DNA of 64,000 nucleotides from Chitinophaga pollutisoli (GTDB taxonomy: Bacteria > Bacteroidota > Bacteroidia > Chitinophagales > Chitinophagaceae): the NCBI RefSeq assembly GCF_038396755.1, contig NZ_CP149822.1, positions 186,001 through 250,000 of the forward strand, written 5' to 3'. The notes below the pieces were generated by a model that saw nothing but the letters and a program-made list of their open reading frames with translations, had not been told where the DNA came from and ran no database searches. Below are positions 51,888 through 61,307 of the stretch, piece by piece. Each line of letters begins with the position of its first letter. Positions within the stretch are counted from its first letter, which is position 1. Both the position numbers and the translations under genes were made by a program.

Positions 51888-54146
51888 ATGATCCTTGCGA
51901 CCGATTTAGACGGAACATTTCTGGGAGGAAGTCAAACCCACAAAGAACAACTGTATGCCCTGATCCGGCAAAACGCTGACTTCCGTCTCATCTTTGTAAC
52001 AGGCCGCGGTGTAGAAACCGTTCTCCCGCTCCTGGCAGACCCTGTTATACCTACGCCCGATTACATCATCTGCGATGTGGGCGCTACGATTCTCGACGGC
52101 CATACCCTTCTACCCGTGCAACCTATTCAGAACAATATCGAACTGAAATGGCCGGGCAAGCAGGCCGTGATGGACCAGATGAACGAAGTAAAAGGCATCC
52201 GCCTTCAGCCGGTGCCCCAGCAACGCCGTTGCTCCTTTTTCTTTGACGACCCTTCCGTGAAAGCGGAAGTTTCCCGCCTCGAAGCGGCCCTTGGCTGCGA
52301 TATTATCCTATCGGCCAACAAGTTCCTCGACGTGCTGCCCCCCTCCGTCAACAAGGGCGCCACATTGCGGCAGCTTGCCGATCTCCTGCAGGTCCCCGAT
52401 AGCGACATCCTCGTAGCAGGCGATACCTTAAACGATCTCTCCCTCTACGGCCGCGGCTTCCGCGGTGTGGTAGTAGGCGCCGCCGAACCCGCACTGGTAC
52501 GCGCAGCGCAAGGCCGAGAAGACACTTACACCGCCAACGCCCCCGGGGCGGGCGGTATCCTGGAAGCACTGCGGCATTTCGATGATTTCAGGCCGTTTTA
52601 CGGTCATGCCGAACCCGCCGCACCGCCTGCGGAATCCACGCAGCTGGTGATGCTTTACCACCGCTTCCCGTTTGAAACAGTAGTGGAAGACGGCGAGCTG
52701 GTGCGCAGGAAACCCAAATCACCCAACGGCATCCTCCCTACCCTCACCAACTTCTTCAAAAGCGGGCGTCCCGGATTGTGGATCGCCTGGCAGGAAGCGG
52801 ACGAAGAGAATCCGGCTCCGGAAGATAACTTTTACATCGACAGGGAAGAATATCCGAATCTCGAAGCCAGCCCGGTGATGCTGCAGAAAGATGACATCGA
52901 CATTTTCTATAAAGTTTTTTCCAAAGAAGCCTTCTGGCCTGCGATCTTCGCATTCGTGGAGAAAGCCCAGTTCAATCACGAACATTGGGAACACTACCTG
53001 AAAGTGAACCGCATTTTCGCGGAAAAAGCCGCGAAGGAAGCCGCGCCCAATGCCATGATCTGGATCCACGATTACAATTTGTGGATGGTGCCGGGTTTTC
53101 TCCGCCAGCTGCGCCCCGACCTGAAAATCGGCTTCTTCCATCATACCGCCTTCCCCGCGGCCAACACCTTCAACGTGATCCCGTGGCGCTCTGAAATCAT
53201 CCACAGCCTGCTGCAGTGCGATTACGTCAGCTTCCACATTCCCCGTTACGTGGAGAATTTCGTGGACGTGGTGAAAAGCCTTATGCCGGTGAAGATCACC
53301 GAAACCGTGAACTGCGCCCCGCGCTTCCTCACCTACAGCTCCGCGATGGGAACGGGCACCATGACCCGCGAGATCGATACCGGCCGCCGGAAAGTGAGGC
53401 TAGGCGCCAATCCCGTGGGCGTGCATGTCGACTACATCGGCGAATTGCTGCAGCAAGACAGCACCAAAGAACTGATCACACAGCTGAAGAAAAACACGCA
53501 CGGTAAAAAGACGATCCTCAGCATCGAAAGGCTCGATTATGTAAAAGGCCCGCTGGAAAAGATCAAAGCCTACGCGCAGTTCCTGGAAGAACATCCCAAC
53601 CTGCATGGCAAGGTGGAACTGATCAATATCTGTACACCGCCGGCGAAAGGAATGAAGATCTACGAGCAGGTGCAGCAGGAACTGGAACAGCTCATCGGCA
53701 AGATCAACGGGCAATATTCAACGATCGACTGGGTACCCATCCACTTCTTCTTCCGTTCGTTTACTTTCGAGGAAGTGGTGGCCTACTACGCCATCGCCGA
53801 CATCGCCTGGATCACGCCGCTGCGCGACGGGCTGAACCTCGTAGCCAAGGAATACGTGGCCGCACAGGGCCAGCTGCCGAATTCAGACGGCGTGCTGGTG
53901 CTGTCCGAATTTGCCGGCGCCTCCGTGGAACTGGGGGATGCGATCATGACGAACCCCTACGACAACGTTTCCATGACCGATTCCCTCCTGCGCGCGATCG
54001 CCATGAACAAACAGGAGCGACAGATCCGCATGCAACGTTTATTCGAAAACGTGAGCCATTACAATATCGAATACTGGGCCGACGAATTCATGCAGGAACT
54101 CAGTGGCGTACATGCCTACAACCTGCAACTGGCGCAGACATCATAA
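51888..54146 (+). CDS. HAD phosphatase-GT20 glycosyltransferase fusion (probable glucosylglycerol-phosphate synthase/phosphatase)
   Basis: 752 aa from ATG 51888 (MILATDLDGTFLG); the upstream 40 codons of the frame are not conserved-looking and include the promoter. Residues 1-245 are a HAD-IIB phosphatase: DLDGT with Asp6/Asp8, LIFVTGRGVE, and DILVAGDTLNDLSLYGRGF. Residues ~265-740 are a GT20 synthase: WIHDYNLWMVPGF, IGFFHHTAFPAANTFNVIP, SIERLDYVKGPLEKI and ITPLRDGLNLVAKEYVA. Phosphatase-first order matches reported glucosylglycerol-phosphate synthase/phosphatase fusions; trehalose fusions usually have the synthase first. Product is therefore probably the compatible solute glucosylglycerol, with trehalose as an alternative. 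Confidence 0.8.
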   Translation: MILATDLDGTFLGGSQTHKEQLYALIRQNADFRLIFVTGRGVETVLPLLADPVIPTPDYIICDVGATILDGHTLLPVQPIQNNIELKWPGKQAVMDQMNEVKGIRLQPVPQQRRCSFFFDDPSVKAEVSRLEAALGCDIILSANKFLDVLPPSVNKGATLRQLADLLQVPDSDILVAGDTLNDLSLYGRGFRGVVVGAAEPALVRAAQGREDTYTANAPGAGGILEALRHFDDFRPFYGHAEPAAPPAESTQLVMLYHRFPFETVVEDGELVRRKPKSPNGILPTLTNFFKSGRPGLWIAWQEADEENPAPEDNFYIDREEYPNLEASPVMLQKDDIDIFYKVFSKEAFWPAIFAFVEKAQFNHEHWEHYLKVNRIFAEKAAKEAAPNAMIWIHDYNLWMVPGFLRQLRPDLKIGFFHHTAFPAANTFNVIPWRSEIIHSLLQCDYVSFHIPRYVENFVDVVKSLMPVKITETVNCAPRFLTYSSAMGTGTMTREIDTGRRKVRLGANPVGVHVDYIGELLQQDSTKELITQLKKNTHGKKTILSIERLDYVKGPLEKIKAYAQFLEEHPNLHGKVELINICTPPAKGMKIYEQVQQELEQLIGKINGQYSTIDWVPIHFFFRSFTFEEVVAYYAIADIAWITPLRDGLNLVAKEYVAAQGQLPNSDGVLVLSEFAGASVELGDAIMTNPYDNVSMTDSLLRAIAMNKQERQIRMQRLFENVSHYNIEYWADEFMQELSGVHAYNLQLAQTS

Positions 54147-54172
54147 ATTTGTATTGAAGAATGAAAAATAGC

Positions 54173-54203
54173 AAAAGGCCGCCCGGTAGTGGGGCGGCCT
54201 TTT
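54173..54203 (+). terminator. Terminator after the HAD-GT20 gene
   Basis: 12-bp perfect stem (aaaaggccgccc / gggcggcctttt) with T-rich tail, usable from both sides. Confidence 0.88.
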
Positions 54204-54227
54204 ATTTTCATTCGGCAATCATCACTT

Positions 54228-54698
54228 TTAGTAAGTCCTTTTTAACTGGGTTGTAACGGCTTCCCGCAATGCGCCGTAATTGCGGAATACAGGCTGCACA
54301 ATCCTCAATACCGTTCTTCCGTCCTTCTTCACCAACAGATCTTCCACCATCCCGTACCCCTTAACATGCCGTTCCCTGATGACATACCCTTCAAGCTCCT
54401 TCAACGGCCATTCCCGGCTTTTTCCTAAACCATAAAAAGTTGTTTTCCTGATGCTGTAATCACTGATCTCCACGCGCACGGTCCATTTGCGCCCGCCGAA
54501 ATACCACATCACCAAACAGAAAACAGTCGTCACATAGAAAAGCATTGTAGTATCCGGTACATAGCCATCAAACAAAGGGAACAATATGCTGCGGTGCGAC
54601 ATAAAAAAGACAAAAGCCACTCCCAGAGCGGGAAGGAACACCGGCGTCAACATTACAGTATAGGCGTAGGAATTGAACTTTGAGGTAACGTGCGTCAT
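54228..54698 (-). CDS. Membrane protein with PH-like domain
   Basis: 156 aa from ATG 54698 (MTHVTSKFNS); the ATG at 54776 would add 26 residues lacking family-like content. Two transmembrane helices (YTVMLTPVFLPALGVAFVFF, TTMLFYVTTVFCLVMWYF), then a ~100-residue beta/alpha domain (WTVRVEISDYSIRKTTFYGL, WPLKELEGYVIRERHVKGYG, GRTVLRIVQPVFRNYGALRE) resembling bacterial PH domains. Cytoplasmic face presumed. No further function. Confidence 0.68.
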   Translation of the reverse strand: MTHVTSKFNSYAYTVMLTPVFLPALGVAFVFFMSHRSILFPLFDGYVPDTTMLFYVTTVFCLVMWYFGGRKWTVRVEISDYSIRKTTFYGLGKSREWPLKELEGYVIRERHVKGYGMVEDLLVKKDGRTVLRIVQPVFRNYGALREAVTTQLKRTY

Positions 54699-54777
54699 GC
54701 AGTAAAAGTACAGCGAAACCGGAAGCCTGAGAAAGGTTGTATGTCGAAATGCAAAACGGGACTTGTGAAAAAACAAA

Positions 54778-54801
54778 GGGAGCCTCCGGCCGGAAGCTCC
54801 C
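54778..54801 (-). terminator. Terminator of the DUF5362-like gene
   Basis: Imperfect 12-bp stem (gggagcctccgg / ccggaagctccc); on the minus strand a T-rich stretch follows. Confidence 0.75.
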
Positions 54802-54820
54802 TGTAAAGCTCATTGTGTAA

Positions 54821-55285
54821 TTATCCGATATTGGCGCCCAGAACGAACATCATGAGGATGAAACCCAGTACTACCAGGCTCAAAACCACGATGGTGAAGA
54901 TGCCCCAGAACTTGAACATCGATTTCAGGTTGCCGAGCGCATTGGTCAGCGTGATCTGGTCGTTACCCGCCAGCGCCGTCTTCATGCGGGTGGAAAAGCG
55001 GTACATGTACATCAGCGGGATGAACAGCAGGCCCATGTAAGCCAACATGACTACCATCCCGATACCTGAGGAGTAAAACGACATCATAGGATTGGCGCCA
55101 TAAACCGCTTCCATTTCCCGGGTGGAACTGCTGGTAACCAACGCCAGGAAAAGGGTTAACAGTACGTAGAATCCAAGGCAGATGAATCCGAAGATGGAAA
55201 GAAAACGGCCCCATTTGGCGGTTTCTCTCAGGTAACTGGCACTTTCATCATCGATGTGCAGTTCGAACAGGTTTTGGTTTTGCAT
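54821..55285 (-). CDS. DUF5362-like membrane protein
   Basis: 154 aa. A short N-terminal cytoplasmic segment precedes four hydrophobic helices (FLSIFGFICLGFYVLLTLFL, IGMVVMLAYMGLLFIPLMYM, FKFWGIFTIVVLSLVVLGFI). LHIDDESASYLRETAKWGRF and NALGNLKSMFKFWG are family-typical surroundings for this Bacteroidota family of unknown function. The gene shares its direction with 55304 (18 nt apart), so the two are probably cotranscribed. Confidence 0.78.
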   Translation of the reverse strand: MQNQNLFELHIDDESASYLRETAKWGRFLSIFGFICLGFYVLLTLFLALVTSSSTREMEAVYGANPMMSFYSSGIGMVVMLAYMGLLFIPLMYMYRFSTRMKTALAGNDQITLTNALGNLKSMFKFWGIFTIVVLSLVVLGFILMMFVLGANIG

Positions 55286-55303
55286 TTTTGTAGGTTTTAT
55301 AGA

Positions 55304-55933
55304 TCAGTTTCCGGTTAAGCGGGTAAGGCCTGCTTCGAAGTGGGCTTTCATTTCCCGGAAAACGCCCAGCAAAGCGCTGTGGTCGGTCTCCAGCGCGGGG
55401 CGTTCCGCGTCTTTAAAACGCTCACCCTGTTGCAGGCGCGGCCAGAAAATGAAACGGTAATAGTGGGAAATATACGATTCGATCACGGGGTTCTCTCTGA
55501 ATGCCTGCAGGTGCGCGACATTCTCCAGGCTGTTGGCGTAGTCGCCGAAAAGATCGATGAAGTTGGACAGGGCATCCATTGCCTTGAGGCTCAGCTTTCG
55601 CTTGCTGCTCAGCGCCTGCTCGATGTAATCGGTATCATACACGTTACTGATCGTCGGGGTTAATTCCACTACCCGCTCCAGCCACTGCGGAAAGCGCGGA
55701 TGATAGACGAGCGCCGTCAACTGCGCATCCGCGGCTGCGGCCACTCCCGCCGCATCTTCCGCCGTAAAAACAGTACCGCTCCTGTGCATAAGCAGCCGGT
55801 CTCCACTCGCCCTGTCCGTATACCAAACTAGGTATACCGGATGCGGGAGCGCAGAAGACTGGTAGGCGACGATCCAGGTGTCGCAGGCTACGCAGCAGGA
55901 TTCGAACCGCTTCTTTGTTGACTGCTGAGGCAT
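55304..55933 (-). CDS. Hypothetical protein
   Basis: 209 aa, soluble, alpha/beta at the start (FESCCVACDTWIVAYQSSA, YLVWYTDRASGDRLLM) and helical thereafter (ALSSKRKLSLKAMDALSNFI, YRFIFWPRLQQGERFKDAER). No signal peptide; the N-terminal CCVAC might bind metal but is not a known motif. 18 nt before the DUF5362-like gene. Function unknown. Confidence 0.6.
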   Translation of the reverse strand: MPQQSTKKRFESCCVACDTWIVAYQSSALPHPVYLVWYTDRASGDRLLMHRSGTVFTAEDAAGVAAAADAQLTALVYHPRFPQWLERVVELTPTISNVYDTDYIEQALSSKRKLSLKAMDALSNFIDLFGDYANSLENVAHLQAFRENPVIESYISHYYRFIFWPRLQQGERFKDAERPALETDHSALLGVFREMKAHFEAGLTRLTGN

Positions 55934-55991
55934 ATGATTCCGGGCCGAATATATATATTATTATTGTTATTTCGTAACATTAAGATAATTA

Positions 55992-57722
55992 TTATTTTAC
56001 CCGCTGCAAATTTAAGAAACTCCACTCAAACCCGCCCGTATTGGCCAAAATGCGGATCACATGCTTTCCTTTGCCGGGCTTCAGGGTGCCGAGGGGCACG
56101 TCGGTCCATTCTTTCCCGGGCGGGACTGGCACGCTTTGCGCCACCGGCTTGCCATCCAGCAGCATCGTCACCTTGCCGCCATTTTCCCCGCCGCGGGCGG
56201 TCATAGACACGGTAAACGCCCGGTCCGGGAAGGTGATGGTATATTGCTGCCATTCCCCGTCCGCAATTTGGGTGATGTATACGCCATCCGCTCCCGCGGA
56301 GATGTCTACCCCGTCGTTCCGTGAAGCGCCGCCCCGGTTACCGCCCGTATGCTTAGGGTCAGACACCCGGTAGTTCGCCGTATCGGTGTCGTAATAAGCA
56401 TACCCGTTGGCGCCCAGGTCGTACACGTCCGCCCCGATCCGCGTATGCAAGCCCAGGCGGATTTCCTTCAAAGGCTTTGCAGACGGATCGGAAGGCTGGC
56501 GCATCATCGCGTCCACCACATCCATATGCACATGATCCCAACTGAACTTCGTGGCTTCCGCCAGCTTTTGCAGCGTTACCCAGGCTTCTTCAGCATCCGG
56601 TCGTGGCGCGGCACTGTCTGACCAGTACCGCAGGATTTTATCATACCCCTTCGGAGCAACGATCTCCACCGGATTATTGATCCCGATCTTCTTCAACGGC
56701 CACCAGGCCCAGCCGATATTATGCTTTTCCAGCAGGCGGATGGCTTCGGTGAACCAGACATTCGAATTTTCGCCGGTTTCGCCCAGCCAGATCGGAATGT
56801 TGTATTTGTCGCGGGCTTCCAGCATGTGGCGGATGCTCCCTTCGTTGTTGTAATTCCAGTATTTGTGATAACTGAGCACCATATTGCTGTCCCACGGCGG
56901 GAAAACGCCGCTGTAATTATTTCCCCAGCCATTGCCTTCGATGATGACGATGTGATTGTTGTCCACCTCGCGGATGGCACGGGTGATATCCACCATGAGC
57001 TTGCGCAACGGGGCATTGTTTTTCTCTTTTGTGCCATTGCGGTCGTTTTGCGGATCGGTGAAACCCCAGTTGGGTTCGTTGATGATGTCGTAAGCGCCGA
57101 TCCAGGGCTCGTTATTATATCGTTCCGCCAGTTTGCGCCACAGCGCTACGGTTTTACGTTGGTTTTCGGGGTCTTCCCAAAGCGAGGGTTTGGACGGGTC
57201 GCGGTCGGAGATGTTGAGATCGTTTCCCTGGCCGCCTGGCGCAGCGTGGAGATCCAGAATGAGGTAGAGGCCGTTGGCTTTGCACCAGGCCAGCAATTCG
57301 TCGGTCATCGCGAAGCCTTTTTCCAACCATGTGTCCTGTCCTTTAACTGGTTCTTTATCTACCGGCAAAGTATAGAGGTTAAAATGCATGGGCAGGCGGA
57401 CGGAATTGAAGCCCCATTTCTTCAGCGCGTCGATATCCGCGCGGGTGGTGTGATTGGCAAGCCAAAGGTCATAAAACGCAGCTGTGCGTTCCTCCCCCAC
57501 CAATTCCTGGATGCGCTCGCGGATGCGGTACTGCTGCCCTTCCCGGTAAACTTTCAGCATATACCCTTCCTGCAACATCCAGCCCCCCAGGCCAAAACCC
57601 CGCAGCAGCACGTTTTCCCCTTTCTCATTGACGATTATTCCGCCCGATCTTTTAAGAAAACCCTGGGCCAGGGCGCAATAGCCCGTCAGCACGAGCCAGC
57701 ATGATAAGACAAACGTTTTCAT
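55992..57722 (-). CDS. Secreted glycoside hydrolase family 5 protein with C-terminal CBM6-type domain
   Basis: 576 aa from ATG 57722, where a signal peptide starts (MKTFVLSCWLVLTGYCALAQ); the open frame to 58244 overlaps the divergent export operon and is rejected. GH5 TIM barrel to ~430: FNSVRLPMHFNLYT, LILDLHAAPGGQG, YDIINEPNWGF with the acid/base Glu near 215, and IWLGETGENSNVW with the nucleophile Glu near 311. The C-terminal ~130 residues are a CBM6-like domain (IRLGLHTRIGADVYDLGANG, ITFPDRAFTVSMTARGGEN, HVIRILANTGGFEWSFLNLQ). It probably hydrolyses a beta-glucan or mannan outside the cytoplasm. Confidence 0.88.
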   Translation of the reverse strand: MKTFVLSCWLVLTGYCALAQGFLKRSGGIIVNEKGENVLLRGFGLGGWMLQEGYMLKVYREGQQYRIRERIQELVGEERTAAFYDLWLANHTTRADIDALKKWGFNSVRLPMHFNLYTLPVDKEPVKGQDTWLEKGFAMTDELLAWCKANGLYLILDLHAAPGGQGNDLNISDRDPSKPSLWEDPENQRKTVALWRKLAERYNNEPWIGAYDIINEPNWGFTDPQNDRNGTKEKNNAPLRKLMVDITRAIREVDNNHIVIIEGNGWGNNYSGVFPPWDSNMVLSYHKYWNYNNEGSIRHMLEARDKYNIPIWLGETGENSNVWFTEAIRLLEKHNIGWAWWPLKKIGINNPVEIVAPKGYDKILRYWSDSAAPRPDAEEAWVTLQKLAEATKFSWDHVHMDVVDAMMRQPSDPSAKPLKEIRLGLHTRIGADVYDLGANGYAYYDTDTANYRVSDPKHTGGNRGGASRNDGVDISAGADGVYITQIADGEWQQYTITFPDRAFTVSMTARGGENGGKVTMLLDGKPVAQSVPVPPGKEWTDVPLGTLKPGKGKHVIRILANTGGFEWSFLNLQRVK

Positions 57723-57927
57723 ACGATAACATGGAATGATTTGATCCGTCAAATTAGCCAATTGTTTTCCCTCCCGCAACATCCCCGCTTCCTTTTGTTC
57801 CGATTCCGGAAATTCTGTCCGATATCGAACGCTTTTTGCGAAATGAAATTTCACATGTGGTTGATAATGAGATAATTCCGTTTGGCATCCGGATTGGAAA
57901 GAGAAAGTCAAATTTTTCAAACTCCCT

Positions 57928-59172
57928 ATGGACAGATCACTGCCTCCATCCGTCAAACAAATCCGCCGGCGCAAGCACTGGCTTATCGCTGCAGGCATCC
58001 TTTCCGCCCTCGTCATTCTCCTACTGCTGGTGCGCATGTTCTTCCACGCTTCCATATCCCGCGCCGCCGTCCTTACGGGGCAAACCGGCACAGGAGATAT
58101 CGAAAACACCCTGACCGCCTCCGGCGAAGTATTGCCGGAGTTCGAAGCGGTGATCGCCAGCCCCGTGAGCGCTTCTATCCTAGAAGTGTCGATAGCTGCA
58201 GGCGCCACGGTGCAGGCCGGCCAGCCGCTGCTGAAGCTCGACAAAGCCGCCGTTGAATCCGAATACGAAAGAGGGAAATTTCAGCTGGAGCAGAGCCGCA
58301 ATAATATCCGCAAATTGCGCCTACAGCTCGACAAAAGTTACTTTGACCTGCAAACCGGCAATAACATCAAGCAGCTGCGCATCCAGGCGCTGCAGGCCGA
58401 CGTGGAGAACGCACGGCGGCTTTTCAAGGCTGGAGGCGGCACCCGCGAAAGTGTGGAGCAGGCGGAAACCAATCTCCGCGTGGCGAAACATGAAAAAGCA
58501 CAATTGGAATACGAGATAAAAAACAAACAGGAAGCCATGCAGGTGGAAATGCGGGAATCGGAGCTGGAATCCGCCATCCAGGCGCAGGCGCTGGGCGAGC
58601 TGCAACGGAAGCTCGACCGCGCCGGCATTGTAGCGCCCCGCGGCGGGGTGGTTACCTGGGTGAACCGTAACATCGGCGCTACCGTGCGAGAGGGAGAGCC
58701 GCTGGTACGGATTGCGGATCTGCAAAGTTTCAAGGTGACGGGCACCATCGCCGACAACTATTCCGACAAGCTGCAGGCCGGGATGCCCGTCATCATCCGC
58801 ATCCAGGATTCCACTATCCGCGGCAGCGTGCAAACCATCCACCCCGCTGTGCAGAACAATACCGTTACGTTCGATATCCGCCTCAACGAACAACATCACG
58901 CCTCCCTCCGCCCCCATCTGAAAGTAGACGTGTATCCTGTAACCGCCTCCGGACACCGCGTGGTGCGCGCACCAAACGGGCCCGCCTTCAACGGCGTGTC
59001 GCCCGTAGCGGTGTTCGTAGTGCAGGGTGATAAGGCGGTCCGCCGGATGGTACACACCGGTATGGCCAATTTCGATTTCGTGGAAATCAGGGAAGGGCTG
59101 CGGCCCGGGGAAACCATCATCCTGACCGACATGTCCGCCTTCAAACACGCCAAAGAAATCACGCTCCAATGA
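57928..59172 (+). CDS. Periplasmic adaptor (HlyD/MacA-type membrane fusion protein)
   Basis: 414 aa; one N-terminal transmembrane helix (HWLIAAGILSALVILLLLVRMF, given here in pieces HWLIAAGILSALV / ILLLLVRMF), then lipoyl-like domain halves around a coiled coil (~115-225; VEQAETNLRVAKHEKAQLEY), and a beta-barrel domain (GTIADNYSDKLQAGMPVIIR). It starts the export operon. It should bridge the inner-membrane ABC permeases and the TolC protein encoded downstream. It overlaps the next gene by 4 nt (ATGA). Confidence 0.88.
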   Translation: MDRSLPPSVKQIRRRKHWLIAAGILSALVILLLLVRMFFHASISRAAVLTGQTGTGDIENTLTASGEVLPEFEAVIASPVSASILEVSIAAGATVQAGQPLLKLDKAAVESEYERGKFQLEQSRNNIRKLRLQLDKSYFDLQTGNNIKQLRIQALQADVENARRLFKAGGGTRESVEQAETNLRVAKHEKAQLEYEIKNKQEAMQVEMRESELESAIQAQALGELQRKLDRAGIVAPRGGVVTWVNRNIGATVREGEPLVRIADLQSFKVTGTIADNYSDKLQAGMPVIIRIQDSTIRGSVQTIHPAVQNNTVTFDIRLNEQHHASLRPHLKVDVYPVTASGHRVVRAPNGPAFNGVSPVAVFVVQGDKAVRRMVHTGMANFDFVEIREGLRPGETIILTDMSAFKHAKEITLQ

Positions 59173-60644
59173 AATCGCGTCCTTCCGCCATCATCATGTT
59201 CCTGTTTATCCTTTTACCTGCTTTCGCGGACGGGCAGGACACCCTGCGCCTTACGCTCGCTGAAGTGGTGGACATGGCCCGCAGGGGCTCCATCGCCGCG
59301 AAGCAGGCTATAACCGTCCGCAAAACGAAATACTGGGAATGGCGCACGCATCGTTCGAATTACCAGCCGCAGCTGGCGCTGGAAGGCACTTTGCCGGGGT
59401 TCCAGAAAACCTTCAACCCCGTGACGCAGCCAAACGGAACAATAAAATTCGAGCCGGTGCATTATAACAACTCGGCGCTGAACCTGTCGTTCAGCCAGGG
59501 GATCACGGCTACAGGAGGGCGTATTTACGGCGCCACGCAGCTCCAGCGCTTCGACGATTTCGATGCCAAAACCAAACTGTACAACGCCATCCCTTACACC
59601 ATCGGCTTTTCGCAGCCGCTGTTCCAGTTTAACCAGATGAAGTGGGACAACCGGATTGCGCCCGTAAAGTACGCCGAAAGCAAGCAACAGTATATATCCG
59701 ACATGGAATTCGTTGGCGTGCAGGCGAGCGCTTATTTTTTCGACTTGCTGCTGGCGCAGGTGAACCACCAGATCGCCACCACCAACCTGGAAAATACACG
59801 GCAGATCCAGCGGATCGCGGATGAAAAATTCCAGTTGGGGAAAATATCCCGCAACGAAATATTACAATTGCAACTGGAATACCTGAAAGCGGAGAAGTCC
59901 GCCGGCACGGCGCGCCGCGACATGGAAATCGCCGCCATGAACCTGCGGGCCTACGCCGGCATGCAAGACGCCGGGCGCATACAGCTCGAATTGCCGCCCG
60001 CGGTGATAAACATGATCGTGCAGGCCGACCGTGTGCTGGAAGAAGCGTACGCCAACAATGCGCAATCGCTGGCTTATGAGCGCCGCATCCGTGAAGCACG
60101 CCGCGATGTAGCGAAGGCGAAAGGCGAAAACGGACTGAATGCGTCGCTCAACGCGAACCTCGGCTATTCCAATAGCGCCGCCGACCTGGGAAAAGTATAC
60201 CGCGACCCGCAGAACCAACAGCTGGTGGAGCTGAAATTCACCATTCCCGTGCTCGACTGGGGCCGGCAGCGGTCGCGCACCAAAACGGCGGAAGCCAACC
60301 TGGAATTCACGCAATACGCGGTGGAACAGGACCGGCAGAACTTCGCGCAGGCGGTAGCCACGCAGGTAACACTGTATGATATGATGAAGGAACAGGTAAA
60401 ACTGAGCGCATCGGCCGACAGCATTGCTTCGGAGAAATACGAAATTGCAAGGCAGCGGTACGTGCTCGGCAACCTGAGTATCACCGACCTCAGCATCGCC
60501 TTCTCGGAGAAGGACCAGGCCAAACGAGATTACATCCTGGCGCTGCGGGATTTCTGGGGCGCCTATTATGAATTGCGCTATTTATCCCTATATGATTTCG
60601 AACAAAATAAAAAGATAACTTATGATACACTTGCAACAAATTGA
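59169..60644 (+). CDS. TolC-family outer-membrane efflux protein
   Basis: 491 aa; signal peptide (SAIIMFLFILLPAFADG) and two OEP repeats with long amphipathic helices (EYLKAEKSAGTARRDMEIAA, VEQDRQNFAQAVATQVTLYD, ERRIREARRDVAKAKGENGL). The pattern ITDLSIAFSEKDQAKRDYI before the C-terminal strand is TolC-like. It forms the outer-membrane duct for the MacA/ABC system here. The stop overlaps the ATP-binding gene by 23 nt, so the operon is tightly coupled. Substrate unknown. Confidence 0.88.
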   Translation: MKSRPSAIIMFLFILLPAFADGQDTLRLTLAEVVDMARRGSIAAKQAITVRKTKYWEWRTHRSNYQPQLALEGTLPGFQKTFNPVTQPNGTIKFEPVHYNNSALNLSFSQGITATGGRIYGATQLQRFDDFDAKTKLYNAIPYTIGFSQPLFQFNQMKWDNRIAPVKYAESKQQYISDMEFVGVQASAYFFDLLLAQVNHQIATTNLENTRQIQRIADEKFQLGKISRNEILQLQLEYLKAEKSAGTARRDMEIAAMNLRAYAGMQDAGRIQLELPPAVINMIVQADRVLEEAYANNAQSLAYERRIREARRDVAKAKGENGLNASLNANLGYSNSAADLGKVYRDPQNQQLVELKFTIPVLDWGRQRSRTKTAEANLEFTQYAVEQDRQNFAQAVATQVTLYDMMKEQVKLSASADSIASEKYEIARQRYVLGNLSITDLSIAFSEKDQAKRDYILALRDFWGAYYELRYLSLYDFEQNKKITYDTLATN

Positions 60645-61287
60645 GAAAGTCTATCGGACCGACACGGTAGAAACGCAAGCTCTCAGCGGCATTAACCTCA
60701 CCGTGCCGAAAGGGGAATTCCTCAGCATCATGGGCCCTTCCGGCTGCGGGAAGAGCACGCTGCTCAATATCATGGGCCTGCTCGACGCGCCCAGCGGCGG
60801 AGCGCTTTCCATCGCCGGCAGCGACACCCGCCAGCTGCGTGACAAACAGCTGGCGCAGTTCCGCAACCAACGCATCGGCTTCATATTCCAAAGCTACCAC
60901 CTGATCAACGACCTCCGTGTGCTCGACAACGTGGAACTGCCGCTGTTGTACCGAAAATCATCCGCTAAAGAAAGGCGTAGCCTGGCGGCGGAGGCCCTCG
61001 GCAAGGTGGGCCTCGGCAACCGTATGAAGCACTTCCCCTCCCAGCTGTCCGGCGGCCAGAAGCAACGCGTGGCCATCGCCAGAGCCATTGTAGGGAAACC
61101 TTCCATCATTCTCGCCGACGAGCCCACCGGCAACCTCGATAGCGCCATGGGCAACGAGGTGATGGAGATCCTGTTGCGCCTGAACAAGGAAGACGGCACC
61201 ACCATCGTGATGGTGACGCACGACGAACAAATGGCCCGCAAGACGCACCGGCTCGTCCGCCTCTTCGACGGCGCGCAGGTTCAATAA
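60622..61287 (+). CDS. ABC transporter ATP-binding protein, MacB/LolD type
   Basis: 221 aa, the usual length for this class. Walker A GPSGCGKST (~36-44), Q-loop FIFQSYH, signature LSGGQKQRVAIARAI, Walker B IILADEPTGNLDS and the switch His in VMVTHDEQMA. The LDS after NEPTGN-type Walker B is typical of MacB/LolD/FtsE ATPases that drive extracytoplasmic conformational work. It pairs with two FtsX-type permeases encoded next. Confidence 0.92.
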   Translation: MIHLQQIEKVYRTDTVETQALSGINLTVPKGEFLSIMGPSGCGKSTLLNIMGLLDAPSGGALSIAGSDTRQLRDKQLAQFRNQRIGFIFQSYHLINDLRVLDNVELPLLYRKSSAKERRSLAAEALGKVGLGNRMKHFPSQLSGGQKQRVAIARAIVGKPSIILADEPTGNLDSAMGNEVMEILLRLNKEDGTTIVMVTHDEQMARKTHRLVRLFDGAQVQ

Positions 61288-61307
61288 AACCCTTCAATCC
61301 TTTACCC

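Noticed and set aside
56721..57704. 327-codon open frame opposite the GH5 gene
   Set aside because: Antisense shadow of the GH5-CBM6 gene.
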